Shown: positions 30,679 to 44,435 of the stretch, piece by piece
How positions within the stretch are numbered: the first letter of the stretch is position 1
How the letters are laid out: every line of letters starts with the position of its first letter
From: Pseudomonas sp. 7P_10.2_Bac1
GTDB lineage: Bacteria > Pseudomonadota > Gammaproteobacteria > Pseudomonadales > Pseudomonadaceae
NCBI RefSeq assembly: GCF_025465935.1
Contig: NZ_JANLNV010000010.1
Coordinates: 1 to 64,000 of the forward strand
Direction of reading: 5' to 3'
Length of the DNA: 64,000 nt
The notes under the pieces: model-generated
The model's database searches: none
What the model was told of the DNA's origin: nothing
Seen by the model: the letters and a program-made list of their open reading frames with translations, nothing else
Program-made: the position numbers and the translations under genes

Positions 30679-32025
30679 GTGTCTCTGATCGCTTCTGACC
30701 ACTTCCGCATCGTTGTCGGCCTCGGCAAGAGCGGCATGTCCCTAGTGCGCTTCCTGGCGCAGCGGGGCGTGTCGTTTGCCGTGGCTGACACGCGGGAAAA
30801 TCCACCGGAGCTGGCCACGCTGCGCCGTGACTATCCACAGGTGGAGGTGCGTTGTGGCGAGCTGGATGTCGAGTTCCTGTGCCGTGCCGACGAGCTCTAC
30901 GTGAGCCCCGGCCTGGCATTGGCGACGCCTGCTCTGCAAGCGGCGGCTGCCCGTGGCGTGAAGCTGTCGGGCGATATCGATCTGTTCGCGCGTAACGCAA
31001 AAGCCCCGATCGTGGCAATCAGTGGTTCCAATGCGAAAAGCACTGTGACCACCCTGGTCGGTGAAATGGCTGCGGCGGCGGGTAAGCGTGTGGCTGTTGG
31101 CGGTAACCTCGGTACCCCGGCGCTGGACCTGCTCAGCGATGACGTCGAGTTGTACGTGATGGAGCTGTCGAGCTTCCAACTCGAAACCACCAACCAACTG
31201 GGTGCTGAAGTCGCCACCGTGCTGAACATCAGCGAAGACCACATGGACCGCTACAGCGGCCTGCCTGCCTACCACTTGGCCAAGCACCGGATCTTCCGTG
31301 GTGCACGCCAGCTGGTGTTCAACCGTCAGGATGCACTCACCCGTCCGCTGATGGGTGAAGGGTTGCCGTGCTGGTCGTTCGGTCTGGGCGCTCCTGATTT
31401 CAAGGCGTTTGGTCTGCGTGAAGAACAGGGCGAAAAATACCTGGCTTTCGAATTCCAGAACCTGATGCCGGTGCGCGAATTGAAAATCCGCGGTGCACAC
31501 AATCAGGCCAACGCCTTGGCTGCGTTGGCGCTGGGGCATGCCGTGGGCTTGCCGTTCGACGCCATGCTGTCGAGCCTGCGCACCTTTGCCGGTCTTGAGC
31601 ATCGCTGCCAATGGGTCCGCGAGCTGGACGGCGTGAGTTATTACAACGACTCCAAGGCCACCAACGTTGGCGCTGCCCTGGCCGCGATTGATGGTTTGGG
31701 TACGGACATGGACGGCAAGCTGGTCCTGATCGCGGGCGGTGATGGCAAGGGCGCTGATTTCAGCGGCCTGCGCGACTCCGTGGCCAAGCACTGCCGTGCG
31801 GTAGTGCTGATGGGTCGTGATTCGGGGTTGATCGCCGATGCGTTGGGCGATGCTGTTCCACAGGTACGTGTCAGCTCGCTGGACGAGGCTATCGCGCAAA
31901 GTCGTGCGCTGGCCAAGGCCGGTGATGCGGTGTTGTTGTCGCCCGCCTGCGCAAGCTTCGACATGTTCAAAAACTACGAAGAACGCGGCCACCTCTTTGC
32001 GCGCGCAGTGGAGGCATTGGCATGA
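30679..32025 (+). CDS. murD: UDP-MurNAc-L-alanine:D-glutamate ligase
   Basis: 448 aa, GTG start with GAGG upstream, 5 bp after mraY. N-terminal nucleotide-binding fold (VVGLGKSGMSLVRFL), ATP loop AISGSNAKSTVTTLVGE near residues 114-130, HNQANALAALAL and the C-terminal LLSPACASFDMFKNYEERG. It adds D-Glu to UDP-MurNAc-L-Ala. Overlaps ftsW by four bases. Confidence 0.97.
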   Translation: MSLIASDHFRIVVGLGKSGMSLVRFLAQRGVSFAVADTRENPPELATLRRDYPQVEVRCGELDVEFLCRADELYVSPGLALATPALQAAAARGVKLSGDIDLFARNAKAPIVAISGSNAKSTVTTLVGEMAAAAGKRVAVGGNLGTPALDLLSDDVELYVMELSSFQLETTNQLGAEVATVLNISEDHMDRYSGLPAYHLAKHRIFRGARQLVFNRQDALTRPLMGEGLPCWSFGLGAPDFKAFGLREEQGEKYLAFEFQNLMPVRELKIRGAHNQANALAALALGHAVGLPFDAMLSSLRTFAGLEHRCQWVRELDGVSYYNDSKATNVGAALAAIDGLGTDMDGKLVLIAGGDGKGADFSGLRDSVAKHCRAVVLMGRDSGLIADALGDAVPQVRVSSLDEAIAQSRALAKAGDAVLLSPACASFDMFKNYEERGHLFARAVEALA

Positions 32026-33236
32026 TCTTCGGATTCCTGAAACCTTATCCTTCGCCGTTGATCACCGGTCGTGGCATCGACATCGATTTCCCGCTGCTGG
32101 CCGGCTGTCTGGCCTTGCTTGGCCTGGGGCTGGTGATGATCACTTCGGCATCGTCCGAAGTGGCCGCCTTGCAGTCTGGCAACACGCTGTACCACATGAT
32201 CCGTCACCTGTTTTACATCGTGCTCGGTCTGGGCGCGTGCATCATGACCATGATGGTGCCGATTGCGACCTGGCAACGCCTGGGCTTTATCTTGTTGCTG
32301 GGTGCTTTTGGCTTGCTGGTGATGGTATTGCTGCCGGGCATCGGCCGTGAGGTAAACGGTTCGATGCGTTGGATCGGTTTCAGCTTCTTTAACGTGCAGC
32401 CCTCGGAAATCGCCAAGGTGTTCGTGGTGATTTACCTCGCCGGTTACCTGGTGCGTCAACAGAAGGAAGTCCGTGACAGCTGGATGGGCTTCTTCAAACC
32501 GTTCATTGTGTTGCTGCCCATGGCCGGTTTGCTGCTGATGGAGCCTGACTTCGGTGCCACAGTTGTGATGATGGGGGCTGCGGCCGCCATGCTGTTCCTG
32601 GGCGGTGTTGGTCTGTTCCGTTTTGCGCTGATGGTGGCATTGGCGGTGGGTGCGGTGTTCGTGCTGGTTCAAGCCCAGCCCTACCGGATGGCGCGTCTGA
32701 TTACCTTTACCGACCCATGGTCCGACCAGTTCGGTTCGGGCTACCAACTGACCCAGGCACTGATCGCGTTCGGTCGTGGCGAGTGGTTCGGGGTGGGCTT
32801 GGGCAACAGCGTACAAAAGCAGTTCTACCTGCCGGAAGCGCACACCGACTTCGTGTTCTCGGTTCTGGCTGAAGAGCTGGGCGTCGTGGGCTCGTTGCTG
32901 ACCGTGGCCCTGTTTGTCTTTGTCTGCGTACGCGGCATGTACATCGGCCTGTGGGCCGAGCGCGCCAAGCAATACTTCTCGGCTTACATGGCGTACGGCC
33001 TGTCGTTCCTGTGGATCGGCCAGTTCCTGATCAACATCGGGGTAAACGTCGGGCTGCTGCCGACCAAGGGCCTGACCCTGCCATTCCTCAGTTATGGCGG
33101 CAGTTCGTTGGTCATTTGCTGTGTGTGTATGGGGTTGTTGCTGCGCATCGAGTGGGAGAGTCGAACTCACCTGGGCAGCGAAGAAACCGACTTCAAGGAA
33201 AGCGACTTCGCAGAGGAGCCGAACCATGGGCGCTAA
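32022..33236 (+). CDS. ftsW: Septal peptidoglycan glycosyltransferase FtsW
   Basis: 404 aa SEDS-family membrane protein with about ten helices. The FtsW/RodA signature region near the C-terminus is GLLPTKGLTLPFLSYGGSSL; the catalytic-loop Asp lies in the EAHTDFVFSVLAEELG segment. It polymerises lipid II at the septum with FtsI. Ends in an acidic tail (SEETDFKESDFAEE). Overlaps murG by 11 bp. Confidence 0.97.
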   Translation: MIFGFLKPYPSPLITGRGIDIDFPLLAGCLALLGLGLVMITSASSEVAALQSGNTLYHMIRHLFYIVLGLGACIMTMMVPIATWQRLGFILLLGAFGLLVMVLLPGIGREVNGSMRWIGFSFFNVQPSEIAKVFVVIYLAGYLVRQQKEVRDSWMGFFKPFIVLLPMAGLLLMEPDFGATVVMMGAAAAMLFLGGVGLFRFALMVALAVGAVFVLVQAQPYRMARLITFTDPWSDQFGSGYQLTQALIAFGRGEWFGVGLGNSVQKQFYLPEAHTDFVFSVLAEELGVVGSLLTVALFVFVCVRGMYIGLWAERAKQYFSAYMAYGLSFLWIGQFLINIGVNVGLLPTKGLTLPFLSYGGSSLVICCVCMGLLLRIEWESRTHLGSEETDFKESDFAEEPNHGR

Positions 33237-34288
33237 TGTGCTGATCATGGCGGGCGGCACCGGCGGACACGTCTTTCCAGCGTTGTCCTGCGCACGTGAG
33301 TTTGAAGCCCGTGGTTACACCGTGCACTGGCTCGGCACACCACGCGGCATCGAAAACGAACTGGTTGAACCGGCAGGCTTCACCCTGCACCGGATCAACG
33401 TCGCGGGCTTGCGTGGCAAAGGCAAACTGTCGCTGCTCAAGGCGCCGTTTGTATTGCTCAAGGCCTTGTTCCAGGCACGCAAAATCATTCGTCAACTCAA
33501 GCCGGTCTGTGTACTTGGCTTTGGTGGCTATGTCACCGGGCCTGGCGGCCTGGCGGCCAAAACCTGCGGTGTACCGGTGATCATCCACGAGCAGAACGCC
33601 GTGGCCGGTACGGCCAATCGCCTGCTGGTGCCGATGACGAGCCGAGTGTGTGAAGCCTTTCCGCAGACTTTCGCAGCCTCGGACAAACTGCGCACCACGG
33701 GTAACCCTGTGCGGCCTGAACTGTTCACTCTGGCGCCTCGCGCTGCACTCGAAGGGCGCAAGGCACGTTTGCTGGTGCTGGGTGGCAGCCTGGGTGCCGA
33801 GCCGCTGAACAAATTACTGCCTGAAGCTCTGGCCAACGTACCGGCCGAGGTGCGTCCTGAGGTGTTTCATCAGGCAGGCAAGCAACACGTTCAAATCACC
33901 GCCGAGCGCTACACCGCGGCCGGTGTCGAGGCTGATGTACAGCCTTTTATCAAAGACATGGCCCACGCCTATGGCTGGGCTGACCTGGTGGTTTGTCGCG
34001 CAGGCGCGCTGACCGTCAGTGAACTGGCTGCGGCCGGTCTGCCTTCGCTGCTGGTGCCGTTGCCCCACGCGATTGACGACCATCAGAGCCGTAATGCTGA
34101 CTTTTTGGCCCGGGAGGGCGCGGCCTTCCTGATGCCGCAAGCGACAACTGGCGCAGCCGAACTGGCTGCTCGCCTGAAAGAGGTATTGATGCAACCGGAA
34201 CGACTCAACAGCATGGCGGCCAATGCTCGCCGCCTGGCCAAACCTGACGCCACCCGTAACGTTGTCGACATCTGCCTGGAGGTGGCCA

Positions 34289-34296
<8 letters not shown>
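33226..34296 (+). CDS. murG: UDP-GlcNAc:lipid I N-acetylglucosaminyltransferase MurG
   Basis: 356 aa from ATG 33226 (GAGGAG upstream). GT-B fold: glycine-rich N-terminal loop [16 protein letters not shown], second loop [13 protein letters not shown], donor-site [21 protein letters not shown] peripheral inner membrane enzyme that converts lipid I to lipid II. Overlaps murC by 8 bp. Confidence 0.98.
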
Positions 34297-36702
<2,406 letters not shown>

Positions 36703-36706
36703 GAAC

Positions 36707-37573
36707 ATGCCAGGCGCATCGCTTCGTCATCAGCAACCTGTCCCCGGCCGCAAGCCGGTGCCACGGGGTGCAAGCCGAATGGTGGCTAAAGAGCCGATGT
36801 CGGTGCGTGTGCCAAAAGCCAATTTCGGCTTTTTGAAAGTGCTGTTTTGGCCTGTGCTGCTGGTAGCGCTCGGGTTCGGTACGTACGAAGGCGCTCAACG
36901 CCTGATGCCGTACGCGGACCGTCCAATCACCAATGTCAATGTGCAAGGTGATTTGACCTATATCAGCCAGCAGGCCGTGCAACAGCGTATTGCTCCTTAT
37001 GTGGCCGCGAGTTTCTTCACGGTCGATCTGGAAGGCATGCGCACTGAGCTGGAACAAATGCCATGGATTGCTCACGCCGAAGTCCGTCGGGTGTGGCCGG
37101 ACCAAGTGGTGATTCGCCTTGAAGAGCAACTGCCGGTTGCTCGTTGGGGTGATGAAGCACTGCTTAACAACCAGGGCCAGGCGTTCACCCCGCGTGAGCT
37201 GGCCAACTACGAGCATTTGCCGCAGCTGTTCGGTCCACAACGGGCTCAGCAGCAAGTGATGCAGCAGTATCAGGTGTTGAGCCAGATGCTGCGTCCGATG
37301 GGCTTTTCCATTGCCCGGCTGGAATTGCGTGAGCGCGGTAGCTGGTTCCTGACCACTGGAGCTGGCAGTGCAGGGCCCGGGATCGAGCTGCTGTTGGGGC
37401 GCGATCACCTGGTGGAAAAAATGCGTCGCTTCATAGCCATCTATGAAAAAACGCTGAAAGAGCAGATCACAAACATAGCGCGCATTGATTTGCGTTATGC
37501 CAACGGATTGGCCGTCGGCTGGCGGGAACCTGTGGCACCCACGATAGCCCAACCCGCTGTCGCGAAGAATTAA
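36707..37573 (+). CDS. ftsQ: Cell division protein FtsQ
   Basis: 288 aa from ATG 36707, 4 bp after ddlB. Basic cytoplasmic N-terminus, one membrane helix ([20 protein letters not shown]), a POTRA domain ([20 protein letters not shown]) and the beta domain ([26 protein letters not shown]). It recruits FtsL/FtsB and downstream division proteins. Confidence 0.95.
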   Translation: MPGASLRHQQPVPGRKPVPRGASRMVAKEPMSVRVPKANFGFLKVLFWPVLLVALGFGTYEGAQRLMPYADRPITNVNVQGDLTYISQQAVQQRIAPYVAASFFTVDLEGMRTELEQMPWIAHAEVRRVWPDQVVIRLEEQLPVARWGDEALLNNQGQAFTPRELANYEHLPQLFGPQRAQQQVMQQYQVLSQMLRPMGFSIARLELRERGSWFLTTGAGSAGPGIELLLGRDHLVEKMRRFIAIYEKTLKEQITNIARIDLRYANGLAVGWREPVAPTIAQPAVAKN

Positions 37574-37588
37574 GAAGAGGCAGGACCC

Positions 37589-38848
37589 ATGGCAAATGTG
37601 CAAAGCGGCAAAATGATCGTTGGTCTCGATATCGGCACCTCCAAGGTGGTGGCGCTGGTAGGCGAGGTTGGTGAAGACGGCACGATCGAAATCGTCGGTA
37701 TTGGCACGCATCCGTCTCGGGGCCTGAAGAAGGGCGTGGTGGTGAACATCGAGTCCACCGTGCAATCGATCCAGCGCGCGATTGAAGAAGCGCAGCTGAT
37801 GGCCGGTTGCCGGATTCACTCGGCGTTCGTCGGCGTTGCGGGTAACCATATCCGCAGCCTGAACTCCCACGGCATCGTTGCGATCCGTGATCGCGAAGTG
37901 AGTACGGCTGACCTGGAACGCGTGCTTGACGCTGCCCAGGCAGTGGCCATTCCGGCTGACCAGCGTGTGTTGCACACCTTGGCGCAAGACTACGTGATCG
38001 ACAACCAGGAAGGCGTTCGTGAGCCTCTGGGTATGTCGGGCGTACGTCTGGAAGCCAAAGTGCACGTTGTGACCTGCGCGGTGAACGCGGCGCAGAACAT
38101 TGAAAAGTGCGTACGCCGCTGTGGCCTCGAGGTGGATGACATCATCCTCGAGCAACTGGCGTCGGCTTACTCGGTATTGACTGACGACGAGAAAGAGCTG
38201 GGCGTGTGCCTGGTCGATATCGGCGGCGGCACCACGGATATCGCCATCTTCACCGAAGGCGCGATTCGGCATACCGCAGTGATCCCGATTGCAGGGGATC
38301 AGGTGACCAACGACATCGCGATGGCGTTGCGTACCCCGACCCAGTACGCCGAAGAGATCAAAATCCGTTACGCCTGTGCACTGGCCAAACTGGCCAGCGC
38401 GGGTGAAACCATCAAAGTACCGAGCGTGGGTGATCGTCCTCCGCGCGAGCTGTCTCGCCAGGCCTTGGCCGAAGTGGTCGAGCCGCGCTACGACGAACTC
38501 TTCACGTTGATCCAGGCGGAGCTGCGTCGCAGTGGCTACGAAGACTTGATCCCGGCCGGCATCGTGCTGACCGGTGGTACTTCGAAAATGGAAGGTGCTG
38601 TCGAATTGGCTGAGGAGATTTTCCACATGCCGGTTCGCCTGGGTGTGCCGCACAGCTTCAAAGGCTTGTCCGACGTTGTGCGCAATCCGATCTACTCCAC
38701 CGCTGTGGGCTTGTTGCTATACGGGCTGCAAAAGCAGTCGGACGGTATTTCGATATCGGGTATCAGCAACCGCGACAACTACGGCAGTGATGAACAAAAA
38801 GCCCCTGTGTTCGAGCGCTTCAAGCGTTGGGTTCAGGGCAATTTTTAA
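37589..38848 (+). CDS. ftsA: Cell division protein FtsA
   Basis: 419 aa actin-fold ATPase. Phosphate loops IVGLDIGTSKVVALVGE and LVDIGGGTTDIAIFTEG, adenosine motif GIVLTGGTSKMEGA, and the C-terminal amphipathic membrane-targeting helix FERFKRWVQGNF. It tethers FtsZ filaments to the membrane. The 72-bp gap to ftsZ could hold an ftsZ promoter; I see no strong one. Confidence 0.98.
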   Translation: MANVQSGKMIVGLDIGTSKVVALVGEVGEDGTIEIVGIGTHPSRGLKKGVVVNIESTVQSIQRAIEEAQLMAGCRIHSAFVGVAGNHIRSLNSHGIVAIRDREVSTADLERVLDAAQAVAIPADQRVLHTLAQDYVIDNQEGVREPLGMSGVRLEAKVHVVTCAVNAAQNIEKCVRRCGLEVDDIILEQLASAYSVLTDDEKELGVCLVDIGGGTTDIAIFTEGAIRHTAVIPIAGDQVTNDIAMALRTPTQYAEEIKIRYACALAKLASAGETIKVPSVGDRPPRELSRQALAEVVEPRYDELFTLIQAELRRSGYEDLIPAGIVLTGGTSKMEGAVELAEEIFHMPVRLGVPHSFKGLSDVVRNPIYSTAVGLLLYGLQKQSDGISISGISNRDNYGSDEQKAPVFERFKRWVQGNF

Positions 38849-38920
38849 AGCTTGAGCGGTAACAGATTCAAAAGCAGTAGAAGTAGGCGAAATAACTAGA
38901 GAAATGTAAGGAGAGGGACC

Positions 38921-40135
38921 ATGTTCGAACTCGTAGACAACATCCCGCAAAGCCCGGTAATCAAGGTTATCGGTGTTGGTGGTGGCGGTGGCAATGCTGT
39001 TAACCATATGGTTAAGAGCAACATCGAAGGCGTGGAATTCATCTGCGCCAACACTGACGCACAAGCGCTGAAAAACATCGGCGCGCGTACCATCCTGCAA
39101 TTGGGCACGGGTGTGACCAAAGGCCTGGGTGCCGGCGCAAATCCTGAGGTCGGTCGTCAGGCCGCTCTGGAAGACCGCGAGCGCATCGCAGAAGTGCTGG
39201 TGGGCACCAACATGGTGTTCATTACCACGGGTATGGGCGGTGGTACCGGTACCGGTGCTGCACCGATCATTGCCGAAGTGGCCAAGGAAATGGGGATTCT
39301 CACCGTTGCAGTGGTGACACGCCCGTTCCCGTTTGAAGGTCGCAAGCGCATGCAGATCGCTGACGAAGGTATTCGTCTGTTGTCTGAAAGCGTCGACTCG
39401 TTGATCACGATTCCGAACGAAAAACTGCTGACCATCCTCGGCAAAGACGCCAGCCTGCTGTCGGCTTTCGCCAAGGCTGACGACGTACTGGCCGGTGCCG
39501 TTCGCGGTATCTCCGACATCATCAAACGTCCTGGCATGATCAACGTCGACTTTGCCGACGTGCGTACCGTGATGAGCGAAATGGGCATGGCGATGATGGG
39601 CACTGGCTGCGCCAGCGGCCCGAATCGTGCACGCGAAGCGACCGAAGCGGCCATCCGCAACCCGTTGCTCGAAGACGTGAACCTGGAAGGCGCGCGCGGC
39701 ATTCTGGTGAACATCACCGCAGGTCCGGACCTGTCCCTGGGCGAGTACTCCGACGTGGGTAGCATCATCGAAGCCTTCGCTTCGGAACACGCCATGGTCA
39801 AGGTCGGTACTGTTATTGATCCGGACATGCGCGACGAGCTGCACGTGACCGTGGTTGCAACCGGTCTGGGCGCGAAAATCGAGAAGCCGGTCAAGGTTAT
39901 CGACAATACCGTTCAGGCATCGTACGCACCTTCTGCGGCTCAACCAGCGCCTTCGCGTCAAGAGCCACGTGTAGAACGTCAGGAGCAGCCTGCAGTTAAC
40001 TACCGTGACCTGGATCGCCCAACCGTAATGCGTAATCAGGCTCAGCATGGCGCGACAGCGGCTGCAAAACTGAATCCGCAAGATGATCTGGACTACCTGG
40101 ACATCCCGGCATTCCTGCGTCGTCAGGCTGATTAA
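38921..40135 (+). CDS. ftsZ: Cell division GTPase FtsZ
   Basis: 404 aa. Tubulin signature GGGTGTG at 106-112, N-terminal VGGGGGNAVNHM, synergy loop NVDFADVRTVMSEMG, a variable linker (about 320-385, QPAPSRQEPRVERQ) and the C-terminal peptide DYLDIPAFLRRQAD that binds FtsA and ZipA. Polymerises into the Z ring. Upstream AAGGAGAGGGACC is a strong ribosome site. Confidence 0.99.
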   Translation: MFELVDNIPQSPVIKVIGVGGGGGNAVNHMVKSNIEGVEFICANTDAQALKNIGARTILQLGTGVTKGLGAGANPEVGRQAALEDRERIAEVLVGTNMVFITTGMGGGTGTGAAPIIAEVAKEMGILTVAVVTRPFPFEGRKRMQIADEGIRLLSESVDSLITIPNEKLLTILGKDASLLSAFAKADDVLAGAVRGISDIIKRPGMINVDFADVRTVMSEMGMAMMGTGCASGPNRAREATEAAIRNPLLEDVNLEGARGILVNITAGPDLSLGEYSDVGSIIEAFASEHAMVKVGTVIDPDMRDELHVTVVATGLGAKIEKPVKVIDNTVQASYAPSAAQPAPSRQEPRVERQEQPAVNYRDLDRPTVMRNQAQHGATAAAKLNPQDDLDYLDIPAFLRRQAD

Positions 40136-40189
40136 TGAAATCAATCAGGGGTATTCAGGTGATTGGTGTTCAGCAAAGGCTCGGTCTGC

Positions 40190-40195
40190 TATTAT
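40190..40195 (+). promoter_or_regulatory. Candidate extended -10 promoter of lpxC
   Basis: TATTAT preceded by TGC (extended -10) in the 112-bp ftsZ-lpxC gap. A -35-like TGTTCA lies 17 bp upstream. No terminator separates ftsZ and lpxC, so this may supplement read-through. Confidence 0.35.
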
Positions 40196-40211
40196 CGCCA
40201 GCCTTTGTTGA

Positions 40212-41159
<948 letters not shown>

Positions 41160-41184
41160 GTAAAACTTCTTTCTCTAGTTTTTG

Positions 41185-41212
41185 AAGACCACCCTCGGGT
41201 GGTCTTTTTTTT
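41185..41212 (+). terminator. Intrinsic terminator after lpxC
   Basis: AAGACCACC / GGTGGTCTT stem with a CTCG loop and eight T residues. Confidence 0.92.
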
Positions 41213-41233
41213 ACCCGATGTTTAACGTAAATC

Positions 41234-41280
41234 TGTAGGAGCGAGCTTGTCTCGCGATCTTTTGATCTTAAAGATCGCAA
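41234..41280. repeat. REP-like palindromic repeat, copy 4 (half-degraded)
   Basis: The left arm TGTAGGAGCGAGCTTGTCTC plus GCGATCTTT is intact. The right arm keeps only AAAGATCGC before diverging. It lies between lpxC and the convergent diguanylate cyclase gene. Confidence 0.7.
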
Positions 41281-41316
41281 CTGCCGTACACAAAGGTCAT
41301 GCCCATGGGCTCTTGC

Positions 41317-42864
41317 CTACACCAACGGCGGCTTCAGCGCATTCAACCCCGTCTCATTGATGTTCACGACCCGGTTACGCCCGGTGTTCTTGGCTTGATA
41401 CAGCGCTTTGTCAGCCACGCTCAACAGGGCATCCGGGGTTTCACCCGGCTTGGCATAGCGCGTACACGAGCCCAGGCTGATGGTCAGTTTCTTGTGGTCC
41501 GGCAACACCGCAGGCATCTGCTCGACAGCCAGACGGATTTTCTCGCATAAGACGCGTGTCCCTGCTGCCTCCGTTTCGCTCAGCACCACGGCAAACTCTT
41601 CGCCGCCGTACCGCGCCGCGAGGTCCCCCGGGCGACGTACGTGGGCTTCGATCGCCTGCGCCACCTGGCGTAGGGCTTCGTCACCCGCCTGATGGCCGTA
41701 GTCATCATTGAAGGCTTTGAAATGGTCGATATCAATCATCACCAGCGATAACGGGCAGCCCGAACGTTGCGCCCTGCGCCATTCCAGATCCAGGGTGCGG
41801 TCCAGTGTGCGGCGGTTGGCAAGGCCTGTCAGCGGATCGGTCGACGCCAGGGTAGCGAGGTCGCGCTCTGCCAAATGGCGCAAGCTCAATTCGCGAAGCA
41901 GCAGCCAGGTCAGCCATGACAGCCCCAGGCACAGAAGAAGTGTCACGCTGCCGATCAACAGTGCTGTGTGCTGCCAATTACTGAAAATACTCGAGGCCGC
42001 GACCGCCACGACTACGATCATGGGCAGGTCGTGGACCTGGGCGAAATTATACAGGCGCTCATGGTGATAGATCGCGGACATGGCGATAAAACCGCCATAG
42101 CGCTCGTTCAAAAACCGCTTGAAATTGGGCGCCTGACTGAGGTCTTGGCCGGCAGCGATCTTGCTGGTCGCCGGGTACTGCATCATCAGCGTGCCGTCGG
42201 TGTCGAGCAGGCTGATATTACCGCTTGGGCCAATGTCCAGACCTCGGAACAGATTCTGGAAGTACGACATCTTCAATTGCCCCACCACAACCCCGGCGAA
42301 AGCCCCGTCCGGGCTCGGGAGTCTTCGGCTGAGAAGGATGATCCATTCGTTGCTATCGGCATTGGCGAGTTGCGGGTGGCTGATATACAGGTCGTCGACT
42401 GCCGTGTGCTGGTGCGCAGTGAACCACGGTTGCTGAAGGGCGTTGGCAGGCACGCGCACGCCCGGTTGTGAGTGGGCAATCAGCTTGCCTTGCGCATCCA
42501 GCACAAAGAACCCGCCACTGGAGGGCGCCTCACTGGTTCTGTCGAACAGCAAAGCGTGTTGGGTCTGGACAGGCAGCGTCGACAAGACTTGGCTGTGCAG
42601 CAAGTCGGCAATGTTAATCAGCGCAGAATCATAGGTCGAAAAGGTGGTGCGAATGTCGCGACTGATCAGTTGCACGATATTCAGGGCTGAACGCTTGGCG
42701 TCTTCTTCGGTATTGCGGTATTCACGAACCAGCAAGTAGCCGACGATGGTGAGAATCACAATGGCCGAAAAGGTGGTCGCCCCGATCAGGGTGCGGCGGG
42801 TAATCACAGGCGTGCGCGCGGAGTACTTAATGGCTTTACCCTCAAGGCTATAAATCGTGCCCAC
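41317..42864 (-). CDS. Membrane diguanylate cyclase with periplasmic dCACHE-type sensor
   Basis: 515 aa from GTG 42864; this start lacks a ribosome site, so the true start may be slightly inside. Helix 1 (about 25-46), a periplasmic double-PDC sensor region (about 50-285), helix 2 (about 300-325), then a GGDEF domain with active site GGEEF at 420-424 and the inhibitory I-site RPGD at 411-414, exactly five residues before it. It should make cyclic di-GMP, with product inhibition, in response to a periplasmic ligand. There is no EAL domain. The signal and targets are unknown. Confidence 0.93.
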   Translation of the reverse strand: MGTIYSLEGKAIKYSARTPVITRRTLIGATTFSAIVILTIVGYLLVREYRNTEEDAKRSALNIVQLISRDIRTTFSTYDSALINIADLLHSQVLSTLPVQTQHALLFDRTSEAPSSGGFFVLDAQGKLIAHSQPGVRVPANALQQPWFTAHQHTAVDDLYISHPQLANADSNEWIILLSRRLPSPDGAFAGVVVGQLKMSYFQNLFRGLDIGPSGNISLLDTDGTLMMQYPATSKIAAGQDLSQAPNFKRFLNERYGGFIAMSAIYHHERLYNFAQVHDLPMIVVVAVAASSIFSNWQHTALLIGSVTLLLCLGLSWLTWLLLRELSLRHLAERDLATLASTDPLTGLANRRTLDRTLDLEWRRAQRSGCPLSLVMIDIDHFKAFNDDYGHQAGDEALRQVAQAIEAHVRRPGDLAARYGGEEFAVVLSETEAAGTRVLCEKIRLAVEQMPAVLPDHKKLTISLGSCTRYAKPGETPDALLSVADKALYQAKNTGRNRVVNINETGLNALKPPLV

Positions 42865-42924
42865 TACACAGGTAAAGCCTTGTAGGCATAAGGCCAGCTA
42901 ACGAGCTGGCCTTATGGTTCCGAT

Positions 42925-44244
42925 TTAAAAGATGTTGAGAGGATAGTCCACAATCACGCGGTATTCGTCCACATTGTGGTCGACGGTTTTATATGCCGCA
43001 TTACCACGGTTGGTCGCCCAGCGCAGGGTGAGGCCCAAGTCTTTGGCCTTGCCTTGCTGCACCACATACCTGAGGTCCAGGTCGCGCTCCCAGTGGAATG
43101 CATTCTTGCCATTGGGGTTGTACCAGTTGCTGTAGCCGATGCTGTTCGGGTCAGCCTTGGTCAGGTCCACCGTGCCGCGCGAGTATGCCGCGCGGGTGCT
43201 GAGGCCCGGAAAGCCCAACCCTGCAAAGTCATAATCGTATTGCAGCTTCCACGAGCGTTCGTGCGGGCCGTTGAAGTCCGAATACTGCTGCGAGTTATCC
43301 AGGTAAATGCTGTCGCCCTGGTTGATGTAGTCAAACGGTGTATTGCCGTTGACGCGCTGGTACACGGCGGTCACGGTATGGCCGTTCATGCCCACGGCAA
43401 AGTGCAGGCTGAAGGTGTTGTTGTTGATGGAGCCCAACAGCGCCTTGCCGGTGTCCTGCGTGTGGTAGTAATGGAAACCTGGGTTCAGGGTGATACCGTT
43501 GCTCAGCGAGTGGGTGTAGTCCAGATCGTAGTAGTACTGATTCCAGACATTTTGCAACTGCGAGGCATACAGATTGCTGGTCACCCCAGCAATCCCGCTG
43601 AACGATACGCCGGCCCAGTTCAGGTGCTTGGTAGTTTGGCCATTAAGGTCGCCATACGTGGTGGTCAGGCGACGCATGCCGCTCTGGTTATAGGGCTTGT
43701 CATAGGTAACCTGCCCGCCCTCGATCATCCAGCCATCGAAGCTGTGGTTGGTCAGACTGATGCCCTGGAACGTCTGCGGCAGCATGCGGGTTTCGCCGCC
43801 TGCGATCACCGGGTTGGTGATAAACAGGTCGCCGGCTTTGAGTTCGGTATCGAATGCGCGAATTTTCAGCGCCGCACCGCCTGACGAGAAGTCAGTAGGC
43901 GCATTGCCGTTGCCACCGCCGACCGGCAGGATGCTGCTGCCGCTTGTGCCGCCACCGCCATCGAGCTTGAGACCCAGCATGGCGTACGCATCCAGACCAA
44001 ATCCGACCACGCCAGGTGTATAGCCTGAGGCGAACTTGGCAATAAAGCCTTGGCCCCACTCTTTACCGTCGTGGATATTCGGGCTGTGAACGTCATGGTT
44101 CATGTAGTAGTTGCGTAGATGTAAATCGAGAGTCGATCCTTCGATAAACCCCTCTTTGGAGGCCTCGTCATCTGCCTGTGCAAACCCGGGGATCGTTGCA
44201 GACAGGGCGATGAATAAAGGACTGAGTTTAAGCGTCTGTTTCAT
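42925..44244 (-). CDS. OprD-family outer membrane porin
   Basis: 439 aa with signal peptide [24 protein letters not shown] and AAAGGAGC before the ATG. The mature N-terminus ([20 protein letters not shown]) and [23 protein letters not shown] are OprD hallmarks, and the protein ends in aromatic YPLNIF, as beta-barrel proteins do. It forms an 18-strand specific channel; subfamily members take amino acids or carboxylates. The substrate cannot be assigned. A Gly/Ser-rich insertion ([18 protein letters not shown]) occupies an early loop. Confidence 0.93.
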   Translation of the reverse strand: MKQTLKLSPLFIALSATIPGFAQADDEASKEGFIEGSTLDLHLRNYYMNHDVHSPNIHDGKEWGQGFIAKFASGYTPGVVGFGLDAYAMLGLKLDGGGGTSGSSILPVGGGNGNAPTDFSSGGAALKIRAFDTELKAGDLFITNPVIAGGETRMLPQTFQGISLTNHSFDGWMIEGGQVTYDKPYNQSGMRRLTTTYGDLNGQTTKHLNWAGVSFSGIAGVTSNLYASQLQNVWNQYYYDLDYTHSLSNGITLNPGFHYYHTQDTGKALLGSINNNTFSLHFAVGMNGHTVTAVYQRVNGNTPFDYINQGDSIYLDNSQQYSDFNGPHERSWKLQYDYDFAGLGFPGLSTRAAYSRGTVDLTKADPNSIGYSNWYNPNGKNAFHWERDLDLRYVVQQGKAKDLGLTLRWATNRGNAAYKTVDHNVDEYRVIVDYPLNIF

Positions 44245-44344
44245 CAGTCGGTTGCTCCTTTCAAGTGACAGCAGTTTTTATTCTCTTGGGAAATTTCTGT
44301 TCTTATTTGTAGGCGCTTCGCGGCGGTAGTGCCTTTTTTTACGC

Positions 44345-44373
44345 AAAAAAAAGCCGCTATCATAGCGGCTTTT
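44345..44373 (-). terminator. Intrinsic terminator (minus strand)
   Basis: AAAAGCCGCTA / TAGCGGCTTTT around a short loop; on the minus strand it is followed by eight T residues. It closes the small-protein gene at 44436-44660 and separates it from oprD. Confidence 0.85.
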
Positions 44374-44435
44374 GAAACAATCAGTCACATGTAGTCGGCA
44401 GGACTGACTGGGTCGGGAAGTATTTGCACGTGCAA